The notes: generated by a model not told the origin, from the sequence alone. A DNA stretch of 64,000 nt from Shewanella marina JCM 15074 (GCF_000614975.1 NZ_BALM01000013.1:62001-126000); one strand, 5' to 3'; positions 37,299 to 47,650 are shown, counted from the stretch's first letter. Numbers and translations: made by a program.

Positions 37299-39286
37299 CG
37301 GGTCAGATCCGTTTTACTAATGATATTGTTGAAGGACAAGGAATTACAGCCAAACTTTATGATCAACCGATCAAGTTAAATTTTGAAACCACCAGTCGCG
37401 ATCCCGATTATATTGTTGATATAAATATCAATGGTGATTGGCAACTCGATCAGCTTTCAAGCGAATTAGATAATCCTTTGCAAGATTTTTATCACGGTAA
37501 GACAAGTTGGCAAAGCCAATTAAAATTGATCTTTGATCCGACTGGCTATCAGATCCGCGGTCATTTAGCTTCAGATCTTGTTGGTACCAGCATTGACCTG
37601 CCTGCACCGTTGGCAAAGAGTGCAACTCAAAAAATGCCTCTGCAAGTGGAATTTATTGGCGATCATAAACAAGCTTCTCTGGGGATCACATTAGCGGATA
37701 AAGCTGAGTTTTGGAGTGGCTTTGATTTCAATAAACAAAGTGGTATCGATCATTATGATCTGTTGATTGGCCGTTTATTAAAGCCGGGTGATCAACTTAA
37801 TCAGCAACAAGGACATATTCAGATCGATTTAGCGAAGGCACAATTAAGTGACTGGTTACCAGTGATCCACGCATTTACAGAAGCTCAACCTGTCGATAAA
37901 CCTGAATCAAACGCCACTAACCATCACAAGAATATATTGCCGCCACTGACGGTTATTGATGGTCGAGTTAGCCAGCTACTCTTGCGCAACCAACAGCTTA
38001 ATGATGCCAAATTTAGCTTGCAGCCAAAAAGTAAATCATGGCAGTTAAATGTTGATTCACCGCAATTTGTGGGCGTTGTAGACTTTTACCCTAATTGGCT
38101 CAAGCAAGGCTTAAAAATTGTGGCACAAAAAATGTATTTAAGTTTACCCAAGCTTGAACATGATAGTGCAGAGGTTGAGCATTCAGCCGATATGATGTTG
38201 CCGCCGCTGGCGATTGATGTTGATGATTTTAGAATAGATAAATATCAACTTGGGCATCTTGTTTTCCAAGGAACACCCAATGATCAAGGTTATCAAATTC
38301 AAACCCTATCATTAAAACAAAATGGTGTTGAATTGAAAGGCAAAGGCATGTGGACTCATGCTACTCAAAATAAGACCAATGTAGACTTTAAATTAAAGGC
38401 CGATAATTTTGCTCATTTGAGTCAGATATTGGAGATTACACCGGGTCTGCAAGAGGCACCATTGGCCTTAAATGCCAAGCTATCGTGGCAAGGTGCACCA
38501 TACCAGTTTGGTTTAGAGAAGCTTAATGGCAAAGTTGACTTTGATTTTGGTAAAGGTCACTTAACGCAAGTGAGCGATCAAGGTGCCCGTATTTTTTCGC
38601 TGTTTAGTTTAGATTCTTTGGTTCGTAAACTTTCGTTAGATTTTTCAGATGTTTTTGGTCAAGGTTTATATTTCGACTCATTTGATGGTAATGTCAGTAT
38701 TGATCATGGCGTGGTGAAAACCACAGATACTAAAATGGATGCGATAGCGGGTGAGGTGAAAGTCAGAGGTTACACCAACTTGACCAGCCAAAGTTTAAAT
38801 TATGATATTAGCTTTGTGCCTAAGTTAGCATCGAGTGTACCAACGGTTGTACTACTGAGTACCAGTGCATGGACTTTTGGTTTAGGCGCTTTTGCGTTAA
38901 CTAAGGTACTTGAACCTGTTATCGAAGTTATTTCTGAGATCCGTTTTAGGGTGACAGGGACGATGTCAGATCCTAAACTTGAAGAGTTAGAGCGTAAGAG
39001 TAAAGAGATTGAAATCCCTGAATCAATTTTACCACGCAAAGTTCCAGCTTCAGTCGATGATAACAGCGCTCAGCCTAAGACTATTCCAGTCGTTGAGCCG
39101 ACACAATCATTGAAGAACACAGTGGAAGAAGTTGTACCCGCTCAGGTAACAACAGCGATGTTGTACTCTTTGCCTAAAGTACAGCCTACTATGCCATTTG
39201 GAGACAAGGATGAATGTCAGCTTACTACAATGTCAAAGCAGCCTAGATATCAATGCCAATCTGAGTTTTATCGAGTCGCAGCTTAA
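37295..39286 (+). CDS. yhdP: YhdP, C-terminal part (gene interrupted by a frameshift)
   Basis: 663 aa continuing YhdP in a second frame from GTG 37295 (VTGQIRFTND), which overlaps the upstream TGA as GTGA. It contains the C-terminal AsmA/YhdP domain: FDFGKGHLTQVSDQGARIFSLFS, then LASSVPTVVLLSTSAWTFGLGA (a hydrophobic helix, about 510-535) and VTGTMSDPKLEELER. The overlap might allow re-initiation, but a free C-terminal half would have no export signal, so a frameshift in one gene is the better reading. The last 26 codons overlap the nitrilase gene in another frame (77 bp), so the natural end may differ. Confidence 0.85.
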   Translation: MTGQIRFTNDIVEGQGITAKLYDQPIKLNFETTSRDPDYIVDININGDWQLDQLSSELDNPLQDFYHGKTSWQSQLKLIFDPTGYQIRGHLASDLVGTSIDLPAPLAKSATQKMPLQVEFIGDHKQASLGITLADKAEFWSGFDFNKQSGIDHYDLLIGRLLKPGDQLNQQQGHIQIDLAKAQLSDWLPVIHAFTEAQPVDKPESNATNHHKNILPPLTVIDGRVSQLLLRNQQLNDAKFSLQPKSKSWQLNVDSPQFVGVVDFYPNWLKQGLKIVAQKMYLSLPKLEHDSAEVEHSADMMLPPLAIDVDDFRIDKYQLGHLVFQGTPNDQGYQIQTLSLKQNGVELKGKGMWTHATQNKTNVDFKLKADNFAHLSQILEITPGLQEAPLALNAKLSWQGAPYQFGLEKLNGKVDFDFGKGHLTQVSDQGARIFSLFSLDSLVRKLSLDFSDVFGQGLYFDSFDGNVSIDHGVVKTTDTKMDAIAGEVKVRGYTNLTSQSLNYDISFVPKLASSVPTVVLLSTSAWTFGLGAFALTKVLEPVIEVISEIRFRVTGTMSDPKLEELERKSKEIEIPESILPRKVPASVDDNSAQPKTIPVVEPTQSLKNTVEEVVPAQVTTAMLYSLPKVQPTMPFGDKDECQLTTMSKQPRYQCQSEFYRVAA

Positions 39287-40046
39287 ACAACTTAAGTTTG
39301 AATCGCTGCAACCTCATTTGGTGGTATTACCTGAATGTTGTTTGTTGTTAGGCGGCCGTGAAACTGCACAGATAGCAGCTGCCGCCCCAGAACAAAATCA
39401 TCCGTTAAAGCAATCACTTATTGATTTATCATGCCGATACCAAGTATATATGGTAGCAGGGACTATTCCTGTTCTAGCCGATGATGGTCGTATTTACAGT
39501 CGTAGCTACTTATTTGCGCCCGACGGGCAGGTATTAGGTCAATATGATAAGTTGCATTTGTTTGATGTTGATGTAGCAGACGGCACTGGGCGATATCGAG
39601 AAAGTGATACTTTTTGCCCTGGTTCACATATTTGTGTTGTTGATACACCAATGGCTAAAATTGGTTTAGCGATTTGTTATGATTTACGGTTCCCTGAGCT
39701 TTTTAGAGCGCTGACTTTGGCTGGAGCAGAGGTGATTGTATTACCCGCTGCGTTTACGCAAGTAACTGGCGCTGCGCATTGGCAAGTATTATTACAAGCT
39801 AGAGCAATAGAAAATCAATGTTTTATCTTGGCAGCTGACCAGTGGGGCCAGCATAATCAAGGTAATAGACATACATATGGTCATTCGATGGTGGTTGACC
39901 CATGGGGACGTGTGCAAGCATGTTTGCCTGAAGGTTTAGGTTGGCTCCATACACAATTAGATTTAGCTGAGTTGGCAAAGGTCAGAAATAGTATGCCTGT
40001 GCAAACTCATAATCGTTTTGCTCCACCCACTCTGCAAGCACTGTGA
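39210..40046 (+). CDS. Nitrilase-family amidase (probably deaminated glutathione amidase type)
   Basis: 278 aa carbon-nitrogen hydrolase. The Glu-Lys-Cys triad is visible: LPECCLL (Glu about 44), YDKLHLFDVD (Lys about 110) and GLAICYDLRFPELFRAL (Cys about 151). It groups by motif with Nit1/YafV-like enzymes that clear deaminated glutathione; the substrate is inferred. ATG 39210 has GGAGA six bases upstream; the TTG at 39198 adds four residues and is less likely. It sits between yhdP and tldD, the common order in this bacterial group. Confidence 0.88.
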   Translation: MNVSLLQCQSSLDINANLSFIESQLKQLKFESLQPHLVVLPECCLLLGGRETAQIAAAAPEQNHPLKQSLIDLSCRYQVYMVAGTIPVLADDGRIYSRSYLFAPDGQVLGQYDKLHLFDVDVADGTGRYRESDTFCPGSHICVVDTPMAKIGLAICYDLRFPELFRALTLAGAEVIVLPAAFTQVTGAAHWQVLLQARAIENQCFILAADQWGQHNQGNRHTYGHSMVVDPWGRVQACLPEGLGWLHTQLDLAELAKVRNSMPVQTHNRFAPPTLQAL

Positions 40047-40089
40047 TGTGGTGATGCAGTACACTGAATTCAGTTAAGAGAGAGGTTTA

Positions 40090-41538
40090 ATGCCATTTTT
40101 AACACAAGTTGGCGATAGCTTATTACAACAAGGCTTATCGTTAGATGATCTACAAGGTTACCTACAGACAATTCACCAACGTAGTGTCGATTTTTCAGAT
40201 CTCTATTTTCAGGGTAGTCGCCATGAATCATGGGTTTTAGAAGATGGCATCGTTAAAGATGGTAGCTTCCACATTGAACGCGGTGTGGGTGTAAGAGCCA
40301 TCAGTGGTGAAAAAACAGGTTTCGCTTACGCAGATGAAATTACCCCAGCGGCATTAACTGCAGCAGCAGAAGCTGCGCGTGGGATTGCTAATGCGGGCCA
40401 AGAGATGCAAGTCCAAGGCTGGAAGCGCTGCGGCGCAGTGGCACTATATGATAGTGCAGATCCTATTGCTGCCATGGAAGAGGTGCGTAAGATTGAATTA
40501 CTTAAGCAAGCTGATGCTTATATTCGTTCATTAGACAGTCGCATTATCCAAGTGGTCGTGAGCTTATCTGGGGTGCATGAAGAAATTCTCGTTGCTGCAA
40601 GTGACGGCACTTTAGCGGCGGATATTCGTCCACTAGTGCGTTTTAATTGCAGCGTCATTCTTGAAGAAAATGGCAAGCGTGAACGTGGTGGCGCAGGTGG
40701 TGGTGGACGTCATGATTATCAAGTATTTATGAATACCGATGAGCATGGTTTACCTATGTGTTTTGCCTTTGCTCGTGAAGCCGTGCGTCAAGCCTCTGTG
40801 AACTTGCAAGCGATCGATGCTCCTGCGGGTGAAATGGCTGTGGTATTAGGTGCTGGGTGGCCAGGGGTATTACTACATGAAGCCGTTGGTCATGGTTTAG
40901 AAGGTGATTTTAATCGTAAAGGTAGTAGTGCTTTCAGCGGTAAAATTGGGCAACAGGTAGCCTCTGAGCTCGTGACGGTTGTTGACGATGGCACTATTGC
41001 TAATCGCCGTGGTTCACTGACCATTGATGATGAAGGTGTGCCTACTCAACATACGGTACTTATTGAAGATGGTATCTTAAAAGGCTATATGCAAGATAAG
41101 CTTAATGCGCGTTTGATGGGCGAAAAGTCAACCGGTAATGGTCGCCGTGAGTCATATGCACACTTACCTATGCCACGTATGACCAATACCTTTATGAAAG
41201 CGGGTCAAACCGATCCTGCTGACATTATCAAATCAGTTGAAAAGGGCATTTATGCGCCTAACTTTGGTGGTGGTCAGGTTGATATTACGTCAGGTAAATT
41301 TGTGTTCTCAGCCTCTGAAGCGTATTTGATTGAGAAGGGTGAGATTACTCAACCAATTAAAGGTGCAACATTAATTGGTAATGGCCCGCAAGCGATGCGC
41401 CAAATATCAATGGTCGGTAATGATTTATCTCTAGATTTAGGGGTAGGTGTTTGTGGTAAAGATGGTCAAAGTGTGCCTGTTGGTGTGGGTCAACCAACCT
41501 TGAAATTAGATCGTTTGACTGTTGGCGGCACCGCCTAA
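40090..41538 (+). CDS. tldD: TldD, metalloprotease subunit
   Basis: 482 aa subunit of the TldD/PmbA(TldE) heterodimeric protease that degrades CcdA antitoxin and matures some ribosomal peptides in E. coli. The zinc motif HEAVGH (about 258-263, in [15 protein letters not shown]) is intact. GAGAGAGG lies 5-12 bases before the ATG. Its partner pmbA is 6 kb downstream in the same window. A terminator follows 22 bp after the stop. Confidence 0.96.
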   Translation: MPFLTQVGDSLLQQGLSLDDLQGYLQTIHQRSVDFSDLYFQGSRHESWVLEDGIVKDGSFHIERGVGVRAISGEKTGFAYADEITPAALTAAAEAARGIANAGQEMQVQGWKRCGAVALYDSADPIAAMEEVRKIELLKQADAYIRSLDSRIIQVVVSLSGVHEEILVAASDGTLAADIRPLVRFNCSVILEENGKRERGGAGGGGRHDYQVFMNTDEHGLPMCFAFAREAVRQASVNLQAIDAPAGEMAVVLGAGWPGVLLHEAVGHGLEGDFNRKGSSAFSGKIGQQVASELVTVVDDGTIANRRGSLTIDDEGVPTQHTVLIEDGILKGYMQDKLNARLMGEKSTGNGRRESYAHLPMPRMTNTFMKAGQTDPADIIKSVEKGIYAPNFGGGQVDITSGKFVFSASEAYLIEKGEITQPIKGATLIGNGPQAMRQISMVGNDLSLDLGVGVCGKDGQSVPVGVGQPTLKLDRLTVGGTA

Positions 41539-41560
41539 ATATAGTTGTTTTTACGATTAG

Positions 41561-41586
41561 AACCGCTCTTTATGGGCGGTTTTTTA
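41561..41586 (+). terminator. Rho-independent terminator after tldD
   Basis: Stem AACCGC/GCGGTT with a 9-base loop then T6. It ends the mre-to-tldD block. Confidence 0.85.
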
Positions 41587-41668
41587 TTATATATATTATT
41601 GTTAGCAAAAGCTTGATGATGATAGAATAGCCTAAAATTAGAGTATTAACTCTAGCTCAGAGGATGTC

Positions 41669-43072
41669 ATGCGATCAGTATTACCTATTTTATTGTTGTT
41701 ATTACCATTAACTGCTCAAGCAGAAGTGGTGAGCTTTGACCAAGCTTGGCAGCAATTACAACATGTTAGCGATAAACTAAAAGCTGAAAACCAACAAGTC
41801 GAGGGTGCTAAAGCACAGGCTGAGGCGACTAAGGCTTTAGATTTACCATCACTTTCGATTAGTGGTAGTTATACGCATTTAGCGGATCCTGTTGAGTTAG
41901 ATTTAAGAGACTTAAATCCATTAGCCTCACTTGATATAGCGACTCTACCGCCGCAAATCGGGCCTGTTATCGGGCAAATTATTGGGCAAATTCCCGCATC
42001 GAGTTTTATTACTCAGATGAGTGAGCAAGATATTTTTACTGCCAGTTTACAGGCGATGTGGCCTATCTATACTGGCGGAAAAATTACCGCGGCGCAGCGC
42101 ATTAAACAAGCGCAAGTCACTGAAAAACAGCAATCCATGTTGTTGGCAAAACGGGAGTTATTTACGACCTTAGTCGATCGTTACTATGCGGTGGCAGTGA
42201 CTGAAGCCTTTGTTAATACTCAAGCACAACTGGTCAATTCACTACAAAAACATGTTGATCATGCCAAAGCGCTAGAGCAACAAGGTCAAATTTCAAAAGT
42301 TGAACGCTTAAATGCCGAAGTGACTTTAGCCAATGCCAACGTGAGTTATGGCAGTGCTCAACGTCAACAACAGATGGCACAAATTGCTTTGGCTAAAATG
42401 CTACATCAATCTCAGGTGAATACTGATTCACCACTGTTTATGTTAACCAATACGCCGTCATTACCGCAGATTACCCAGCTTACTATGAGCACTCATCCTG
42501 CTTTATCTTTGATTGAATCAAAAGAGAGACAAGCTCAAGGGTTAGTTGATTTAGAGAAAAGTGCTTACCTGCCGAAAGTGTTTTTGTATGGTAACTACAA
42601 GCTTTATAGCGATGATAGTTTAGTTTCTGAAATGGCGCCTGATTGGATGGTTGGCGTCGGTGTAAAAGTCCCATTAATCAGTAATTCTGGCCGTGGTGAT
42701 AAAGTTGAAGCCGCTAAAAGTGCATTACTGCAAGCGCGTTATACCAAAGCACAAACTAAGCAAGATTTAAGTTTGTTATTAGATCAAACCTATCGTCAAT
42801 TACAGCAAGCGCAAGAGGAAGTGAATGCACTGAATACCTCGTTTGCTTTAGCCAAAGAGAATTTGCGTTTGCGAGAGCTTGCTTTTAACCAAGGTTTATC
42901 GACTTCAATTGAACAAGTCGATGCCGAACTTAAACTTAATGCGGTAGAAACTAAACAGATAGCCGCTAAGTATCGTTATATTCAAGCTTATGCCAGATTA
43001 ATGGCGGTAAGTGGTCAATTACAACAATTTATCAGTCGTACTCATCAACAGGAGAAAGCCAATGCGCGCTAA
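41669..43072 (+). CDS. TolC-family outer-membrane efflux protein
   Basis: 467 aa with a signal peptide (cut near AQA-EV) and two OEP repeats (about 20-240 and 260-460) rich in heptad coiled-coil sequence. It provides the outer-membrane exit duct. GAGGATG precedes the ATG. It overlaps the next gene (HlyD-type) by 11 bp, so the four genes to 46342 are one operon. Substrate unknown. Confidence 0.88.
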   Translation: MRSVLPILLLLLPLTAQAEVVSFDQAWQQLQHVSDKLKAENQQVEGAKAQAEATKALDLPSLSISGSYTHLADPVELDLRDLNPLASLDIATLPPQIGPVIGQIIGQIPASSFITQMSEQDIFTASLQAMWPIYTGGKITAAQRIKQAQVTEKQQSMLLAKRELFTTLVDRYYAVAVTEAFVNTQAQLVNSLQKHVDHAKALEQQGQISKVERLNAEVTLANANVSYGSAQRQQQMAQIALAKMLHQSQVNTDSPLFMLTNTPSLPQITQLTMSTHPALSLIESKERQAQGLVDLEKSAYLPKVFLYGNYKLYSDDSLVSEMAPDWMVGVGVKVPLISNSGRGDKVEAAKSALLQARYTKAQTKQDLSLLLDQTYRQLQQAQEEVNALNTSFALAKENLRLRELAFNQGLSTSIEQVDAELKLNAVETKQIAAKYRYIQAYARLMAVSGQLQQFISRTHQQEKANAR

Positions 43073-44033
43073 TCGTATTCTGGCAGCAGCCGCATTAATT
43101 GTATTAATTATCGTATTAGCCTATGGGGTTAAGCTTGCCTACAGTCCAAAAGCAGAAACGCTACAAGGGCAAATTGAAGCAAGAGAATACAATATTTCTT
43201 CTAAAGTACCAGGCCGTATTGAGCAGGTTATGGTGCGCCGTGGTGATCAAGTTAACGCAGGCGATCTGCTTTATTCAATTAGCAGTCCTGAGCTTGATGC
43301 TAAATTAATGCAAGCCGAAGGTGGTCGCTTAGCCGCTGATGCATTAAAGCAAGAGGCTGATGCTGGTGCGCGTAAGCAACAAATTATGGCGGCTAAAGAG
43401 CAATGGATGAAAGCAAAAGCGGCCAATGCATTAGCTAAAACTACCTTTGAACGTATTGAAAACCTATACAAAGGTGGTGTGTTAGCAAGACAAAAGCGCG
43501 ATGAAGCTTACACTCAATGGCAAGCTGCCAATTATACCCAACAGGCTGCTTTTGCTATGTATCAAATGGCACAAGAAGGTGCGCGTAGTGAAACTAAAGT
43601 TGCTGCAGCAGGTAAAGCGCAAATGGCTCAAGGTGCGGTTAATGAAGTTACTGCGGTTTTAAAAGACAGTCAAATGCGCAGTAATGTTGCCGGTGAAGTC
43701 ACAGAGGTGCTATTGCATCAAGGTGAATTAGCACCAAGTGGTTTCCCCGTAGTGAGTGTGACTGATATGAACGATGCTTGGGCGGTACTGCAAGTACGCG
43801 AAGATCTATTACACCGTTTTAAAAAGGGTGAGGTGATTAAGCTTACGGTTCCAGCATTGGATCAGAAACTTGATTTTAAAGTGACTTATATTAGCGTGAT
43901 GGGAAATTTTGCGACATGGCGTGCGACTGAGAGTGGCCATGATTTTGATATGCGTACTTTTGAAGTTGAGCTTACGCCAGTTAAGCCAATTGCAGGATTA
44001 CGAGTTGGTATGTCTGTATTATTACCCTTGTAA
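43062..44033 (+). CDS. HlyD/EmrA-family periplasmic adaptor protein
   Basis: 323 aa membrane fusion protein: N-terminal helix (about 7-26), lipoyl half-motif SSKVPGRIEQVMVRRGDQVNAG (two runs), a coiled-coil hairpin (about 80-190), then the second lipoyl/beta-barrel part. ATG 43062 has an ideal AGGAGA upstream; the longer upstream frame is rejected. Resembles the YbhG/YhiI group of adaptors. Links the permeases to the TolC-like protein. Confidence 0.9.
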   Translation: MRANRILAAAALIVLIIVLAYGVKLAYSPKAETLQGQIEAREYNISSKVPGRIEQVMVRRGDQVNAGDLLYSISSPELDAKLMQAEGGRLAADALKQEADAGARKQQIMAAKEQWMKAKAANALAKTTFERIENLYKGGVLARQKRDEAYTQWQAANYTQQAAFAMYQMAQEGARSETKVAAAGKAQMAQGAVNEVTAVLKDSQMRSNVAGEVTEVLLHQGELAPSGFPVVSVTDMNDAWAVLQVREDLLHRFKKGEVIKLTVPALDQKLDFKVTYISVMGNFATWRATESGHDFDMRTFEVELTPVKPIAGLRVGMSVLLPL

Positions 44034-44045
44034 TTGGAGCTGACG

Positions 44046-45203
44046 ATGTTAGCGACAATACGCCGAGAACTCAATGCGCTATGGCATGACCCTTGGTTAT
44101 TAGCTTTAGTGAGTTATATTCCGTTGCTATGTGCTTTAAGTTTATGGTGGCTCTTTAGTGCAGGCATTCCGCGGCAATTGCCTGTGGCTGTGGTTGATTT
44201 TGACCATAGCCATATTAGTCGTCAATTAACCCGTCATATTGATGCCAGTGCATCGACACAGACGATTCAATTTGCTGATCATGCAAGTGCAGAAGCCGCC
44301 ATGAGCAATACTCAAGTATTTGCTATGGTGACTTTGCCACAGGATTTGAGTAAAGATTTAAAGCAAGGTCATACACCCACAATTGATATTCGTTATAACG
44401 GTGAATTTCTATTAGTTGGCAAGCTAGTTTCCAGCAGTATTAGTCATAGTTTGGCTGATGCATTGCTCGAACTGGCTCGGCTTAAACAGTTAGCAGCGGG
44501 GATTCCTGTACCGCAAGCAAATATTAATAGTTCGCCGATTACCACACAAATTACCGCTTTATTTAATCAAAACAATAATTATGTCGGCTTTTTAATTCCG
44601 CCTATTTTTGTGGCGTTATTGCAAATTATGGCAATGCTTATTTTTGCGAATTGTCTCAATCGAGAAATGGCACAAAGTGGTTATCAACAATGGTTAAACT
44701 CACACTTGTTGCGTAATGTGTTGGCAAAAGTCATTGTGTATACGCCGCTGGTATTGTTGCAAGGCTGTTTTATGTTGACATGGTTATACCTATATCAAGG
44801 AGTGCCTTATGCTGGCAGTCTCGGGTTATTGGTATTGGCGCAAGTGGTGATGTTATTAGCGGTTTGGTTAATGGTATTACTGGTGTTCTTCTTGCTTCAA
44901 GACAGCGCTCGAGTTGTTAGCTTTTGTACCGCATTATTTGCGCCGGCCTTTGCTTATATGGGCGTCACATTCCCAACTCATGAGATGCCATTATTAGCCC
45001 GTTTATGGCGAGAGTTAATGCCATCAAGTCATTATATTGAAAGCCACATTAGTGTGATTAGTTATGGCGACAGTTGGCAAATGGTATTGCGTCAGAGTGA
45101 AAGCTACTGGGGCTTTTTAGTCTTGATCCCTGTTATTGTTATATTAGCCAAGTGGGCTCGCAAGCGCCAAGCAGAAGCTATTGAGGTGGAGCGTCACTCA
45201 TGA
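44046..45203 (+). CDS. ABC-2 type permease, first of pair
   Basis: 385 aa with one N-terminal membrane helix, an extracytoplasmic domain (about 45-180, VAVVDFDHSHISRQL start) and a C-terminal block of five helices (about 185-375): the ABC2_membrane_3 layout of YbhS/YbhR. ATG 44046 has TTGGAG upstream and is preferred to TTG 44034. It overlaps the second permease by 4 bp. No ATP-binding domain is in either permease or nearby. Confidence 0.87.
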   Translation: MLATIRRELNALWHDPWLLALVSYIPLLCALSLWWLFSAGIPRQLPVAVVDFDHSHISRQLTRHIDASASTQTIQFADHASAEAAMSNTQVFAMVTLPQDLSKDLKQGHTPTIDIRYNGEFLLVGKLVSSSISHSLADALLELARLKQLAAGIPVPQANINSSPITTQITALFNQNNNYVGFLIPPIFVALLQIMAMLIFANCLNREMAQSGYQQWLNSHLLRNVLAKVIVYTPLVLLQGCFMLTWLYLYQGVPYAGSLGLLVLAQVVMLLAVWLMVLLVFFLLQDSARVVSFCTALFAPAFAYMGVTFPTHEMPLLARLWRELMPSSHYIESHISVISYGDSWQMVLRQSESYWGFLVLIPVIVILAKWARKRQAEAIEVERHS

Positions 45204-46342
45204 CATTCTGGCAATTAATTATTCGTGAAATTAAGGCGATAGCGACCGACAAAGCGATTGCATTAACCTTGTTTGGCGGTGTCATTTTTTACTCAATCTT
45301 ATATCCATTACCTTATTTAAATGAGGTACCCACTAAGCAGCCGATTGTGGTGGTTGACCTAGATCACTCATCACTTAGCCGTGAGTTAATCGAACATGCT
45401 AATGCCAGTCCAAAATTACTAGTAGCAGCACAAGTTGGCTCAATTACAGCAGCACAGCAGCTTATTAGTGAAAGCAGGGCGCATGGTTTATTGGTGATCC
45501 CAGCCAACTTTAAGCGAGATCTATTGACAGGCAAGGGTGTGACCTTGGCTTATGCAGGTGATGCCAGTTATTTCTTGATCTATTCGGATGTGATTGAAGG
45601 CTTGGTAACGGTGGGGATGGATCTTAATCAACAAATTCAGTTGAAGTCATTATTAGCACATGGTCAAAGCCGTCAAAAAGCAGAGCAAACTATCGATCCA
45701 ATTCATCTTAATAGTGTGCCAGTCTTTAATAAGATTTTGGGCTATACCCCTTATGTGGTACCAGGCTTATTCTTACTGATTTTACATCAAACGCTGTTGA
45801 TTGGTGGTGCCATATTAGGGGCTGGACAGTGGCGTAAACAAGGTTATTGGAGTGACGTTGGAGCCGTTAAATTAGTCTGCGGACGTATTTGTGCTTTCTC
45901 GATTATCTATCTATTTTTTAGCAGTTTTTATGTGGGTTATTGCTATTACTTGTATGAAGTGAGCTTGTTGGCTAATGCGATAACGATTGGTTTGTTGATG
46001 TTGCCATTTATACTTGCAACAGCAGCATGTGGCTTAGCATTAAGTTGTTTATTTACTCGCCGAGACCTACCTACACAAGTTGTATTATTGGCATCCATGC
46101 CTATTTTGTTTGTTTCTGGTTTTGTGTGGCCGATAGGTTTAATACCTGAGCCATTGGTGTGGCTATCGCAAATTGTACCTGCAATACCTGCGATTATGGC
46201 GATGTTGAAGTTAAATCAGTTAGGTGCAGATTGGTCGGTTATATTGCCACTTTGGTTACACTTGTGGTTGTTATTTGCAATTTATTTCGCTTTAGCGTGT
46301 TATGGTTTTACACGCCATAAACGTCCGCAGCTTATTGATTAA
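45200..46342 (+). CDS. ABC-2 type permease, second of pair
   Basis: 380 aa, same layout as the preceding permease: N-terminal helix, soluble domain with IVVVDLDHSSLSREL, and a C-terminal multi-helix block including PYVVPGLFLLILHQTLLIGG. The parallel VVDxDHS motifs show the two are paralogues. ATGA overlap with the upstream gene. Its 3' end overlaps the convergent lipoprotein gene by 11 bp. Confidence 0.87.
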   Translation: MTFWQLIIREIKAIATDKAIALTLFGGVIFYSILYPLPYLNEVPTKQPIVVVDLDHSSLSRELIEHANASPKLLVAAQVGSITAAQQLISESRAHGLLVIPANFKRDLLTGKGVTLAYAGDASYFLIYSDVIEGLVTVGMDLNQQIQLKSLLAHGQSRQKAEQTIDPIHLNSVPVFNKILGYTPYVVPGLFLLILHQTLLIGGAILGAGQWRKQGYWSDVGAVKLVCGRICAFSIIYLFFSSFYVGYCYYLYEVSLLANAITIGLLMLPFILATAACGLALSCLFTRRDLPTQVVLLASMPILFVSGFVWPIGLIPEPLVWLSQIVPAIPAIMAMLKLNQLGADWSVILPLWLHLWLLFAIYFALACYGFTRHKRPQLID

Positions 46343-46751
46343 AAATTAAATATTCTACCGGTAATCCATCAATATAGATGGTACAAACATCTTGCTCAAA
46401 ATTATGAATTGGAGTCAGGTTCGTATGAGCAAGTTGTTGCTTTACCGACATATTATCTTGAAGTAATGATCCAAAATCACAGCGACTGCTGATCTTAAAT
46501 TCACCATATTTAGTTGAGCTAACGTGACTTGGGCTAGGGTAAGTAAATACGCCAGAAAATAGATAAACTTCGTTTAGCAGAATATCGACTTGGGCATTAC
46601 TTTCATGATATTGACCAGAGAAACGAAATTGATTGATGTTTGGCCTTATTTGTTGGTTGTTGGCAGTTTGCGCTGAGCTTACCAATGGTGAGTATTGACT
46701 GCAGCTAACCATAAATAGCAAGGCAGGCAGTAAATAGATATTTTTCTGCAT
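46332..46751 (-). CDS. Small lipoprotein of unknown function
   Basis: 139 aa. ATG at 46751 with an ideal AAAGGAG ribosome site opens a lipoprotein signal (LLPALLFMVSC, Cys17). The mature part has two Cys (SSRCDFGS and DVCTIYIDG), likely a disulfide, and beta-strand character. No family is recognised. It is convergent with the exporter operon, overlapping by 11 bp, and has no same-strand neighbour close by. Confidence 0.7.
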   Translation of the reverse strand: MQKNIYLLPALLFMVSCSQYSPLVSSAQTANNQQIRPNINQFRFSGQYHESNAQVDILLNEVYLFSGVFTYPSPSHVSSTKYGEFKISSRCDFGSLLQDNMSVKQQLAHTNLTPIHNFEQDVCTIYIDGLPVEYLIFNQ

Positions 46752-46854
46752 AGCAGCTCCTTTTATTATTTTTAGTTGTTTACAATATATTAACATATTG
46801 AATAAAAAATAGGCTGTCTATAGCAAAGAATAAATGGATTGCAAATTTGAGGTA

Positions 46855-46884
46855 TAAAAAAAGACTCATTAAGAGTCTTTTTAT
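46855..46884 (-). terminator. Terminator after darP (could act in both directions)
   Basis: 9-bp stem AAAAGACTC/GAGTCTTTT with a 5-base loop and A/T runs on both sides, just beyond the darP stop. Confidence 0.85.
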
Positions 46885-46899
46885 TGGCTAAGCCAGATT

Positions 46900-47439
46900 T
46901 TACGCGACTGTTTCCGCACGTAAGTATTTGATAATTTCAGCAGCCGACTTAGACGGTGCTTCAGGTGCTTTTGCTAGCTCTTTATTCGCTTGGCGAATCA
47001 ATTGACGCAGTTTTTGACGCTCTAACTGTGGATGTTGTTCTAGCAGATCTTGAATTGCAGCATCGCCATCTGCTAATAAGCGATCTTTCGCTTTTTCTAA
47101 CATATGATTTTGTGCTGAAGCTTCGTTACCACGGTTTAATACACGGTTAACTTGGGCTTCTACATCTTCTAAATCAACGTTACGCATTAATTTGCCAATA
47201 TATTGCATATGACGACGCATAGCTTCAGTTTTTGGCTTGATGCTTCTCGTTTTAACAATGCTATCCATGATAAATTCATCAAGCACAATTTTAGCTAGTT
47301 GGCTTTTGCTCAAGGCGACTAATCTGTCTCCCAAAAGCTGATAAGCTTCGCTCTCACGCTTAAATTCAGTTCTGCTGATGTAATCATCATCTTGGTCGTA
47401 AGGCTGTTTAAAGTGCTCTGAGTCACCGATAATATTCAT
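46900..47439 (-). CDS. darP: DarP (YjgA), 50S ribosome-associated assembly factor
   Basis: 179 aa DUF615 family protein that helps 50S subunit assembly in E. coli. Characteristic N-terminal DDDYISRTEFKRES, the central LVALSKSQLAKIVLDEF and SIKPKTEAMRRHMQYIGKLMR segments, and a basic helical C-terminus. Length is normal. It is divergent from pmbA across a 211-bp gap, the usual yjgA/pmbA pairing. Confidence 0.93.
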   Translation of the reverse strand: MNIIGDSEHFKQPYDQDDDYISRTEFKRESEAYQLLGDRLVALSKSQLAKIVLDEFIMDSIVKTRSIKPKTEAMRRHMQYIGKLMRNVDLEDVEAQVNRVLNRGNEASAQNHMLEKAKDRLLADGDAAIQDLLEQHPQLERQKLRQLIRQANKELAKAPEAPSKSAAEIIKYLRAETVA

Positions 47440-47650
47440 GGATACAAATCTCTAGTCAATAACCTATCTATAATAACACTGTTCAGTTAATAACACCTAC
47501 TATAGAGTGTAAATTGTGTACTTTGTGGCTTTTTTATTTTATCAAATAATCTGAGATTCGTGATTTGTGTGAGCATATTGACTGAGCTGATTAAATATTA
47601 ATGTGATTGCGCTAAGGGTTTGTTATGCTTAGCTCATTATGACCAACTAG

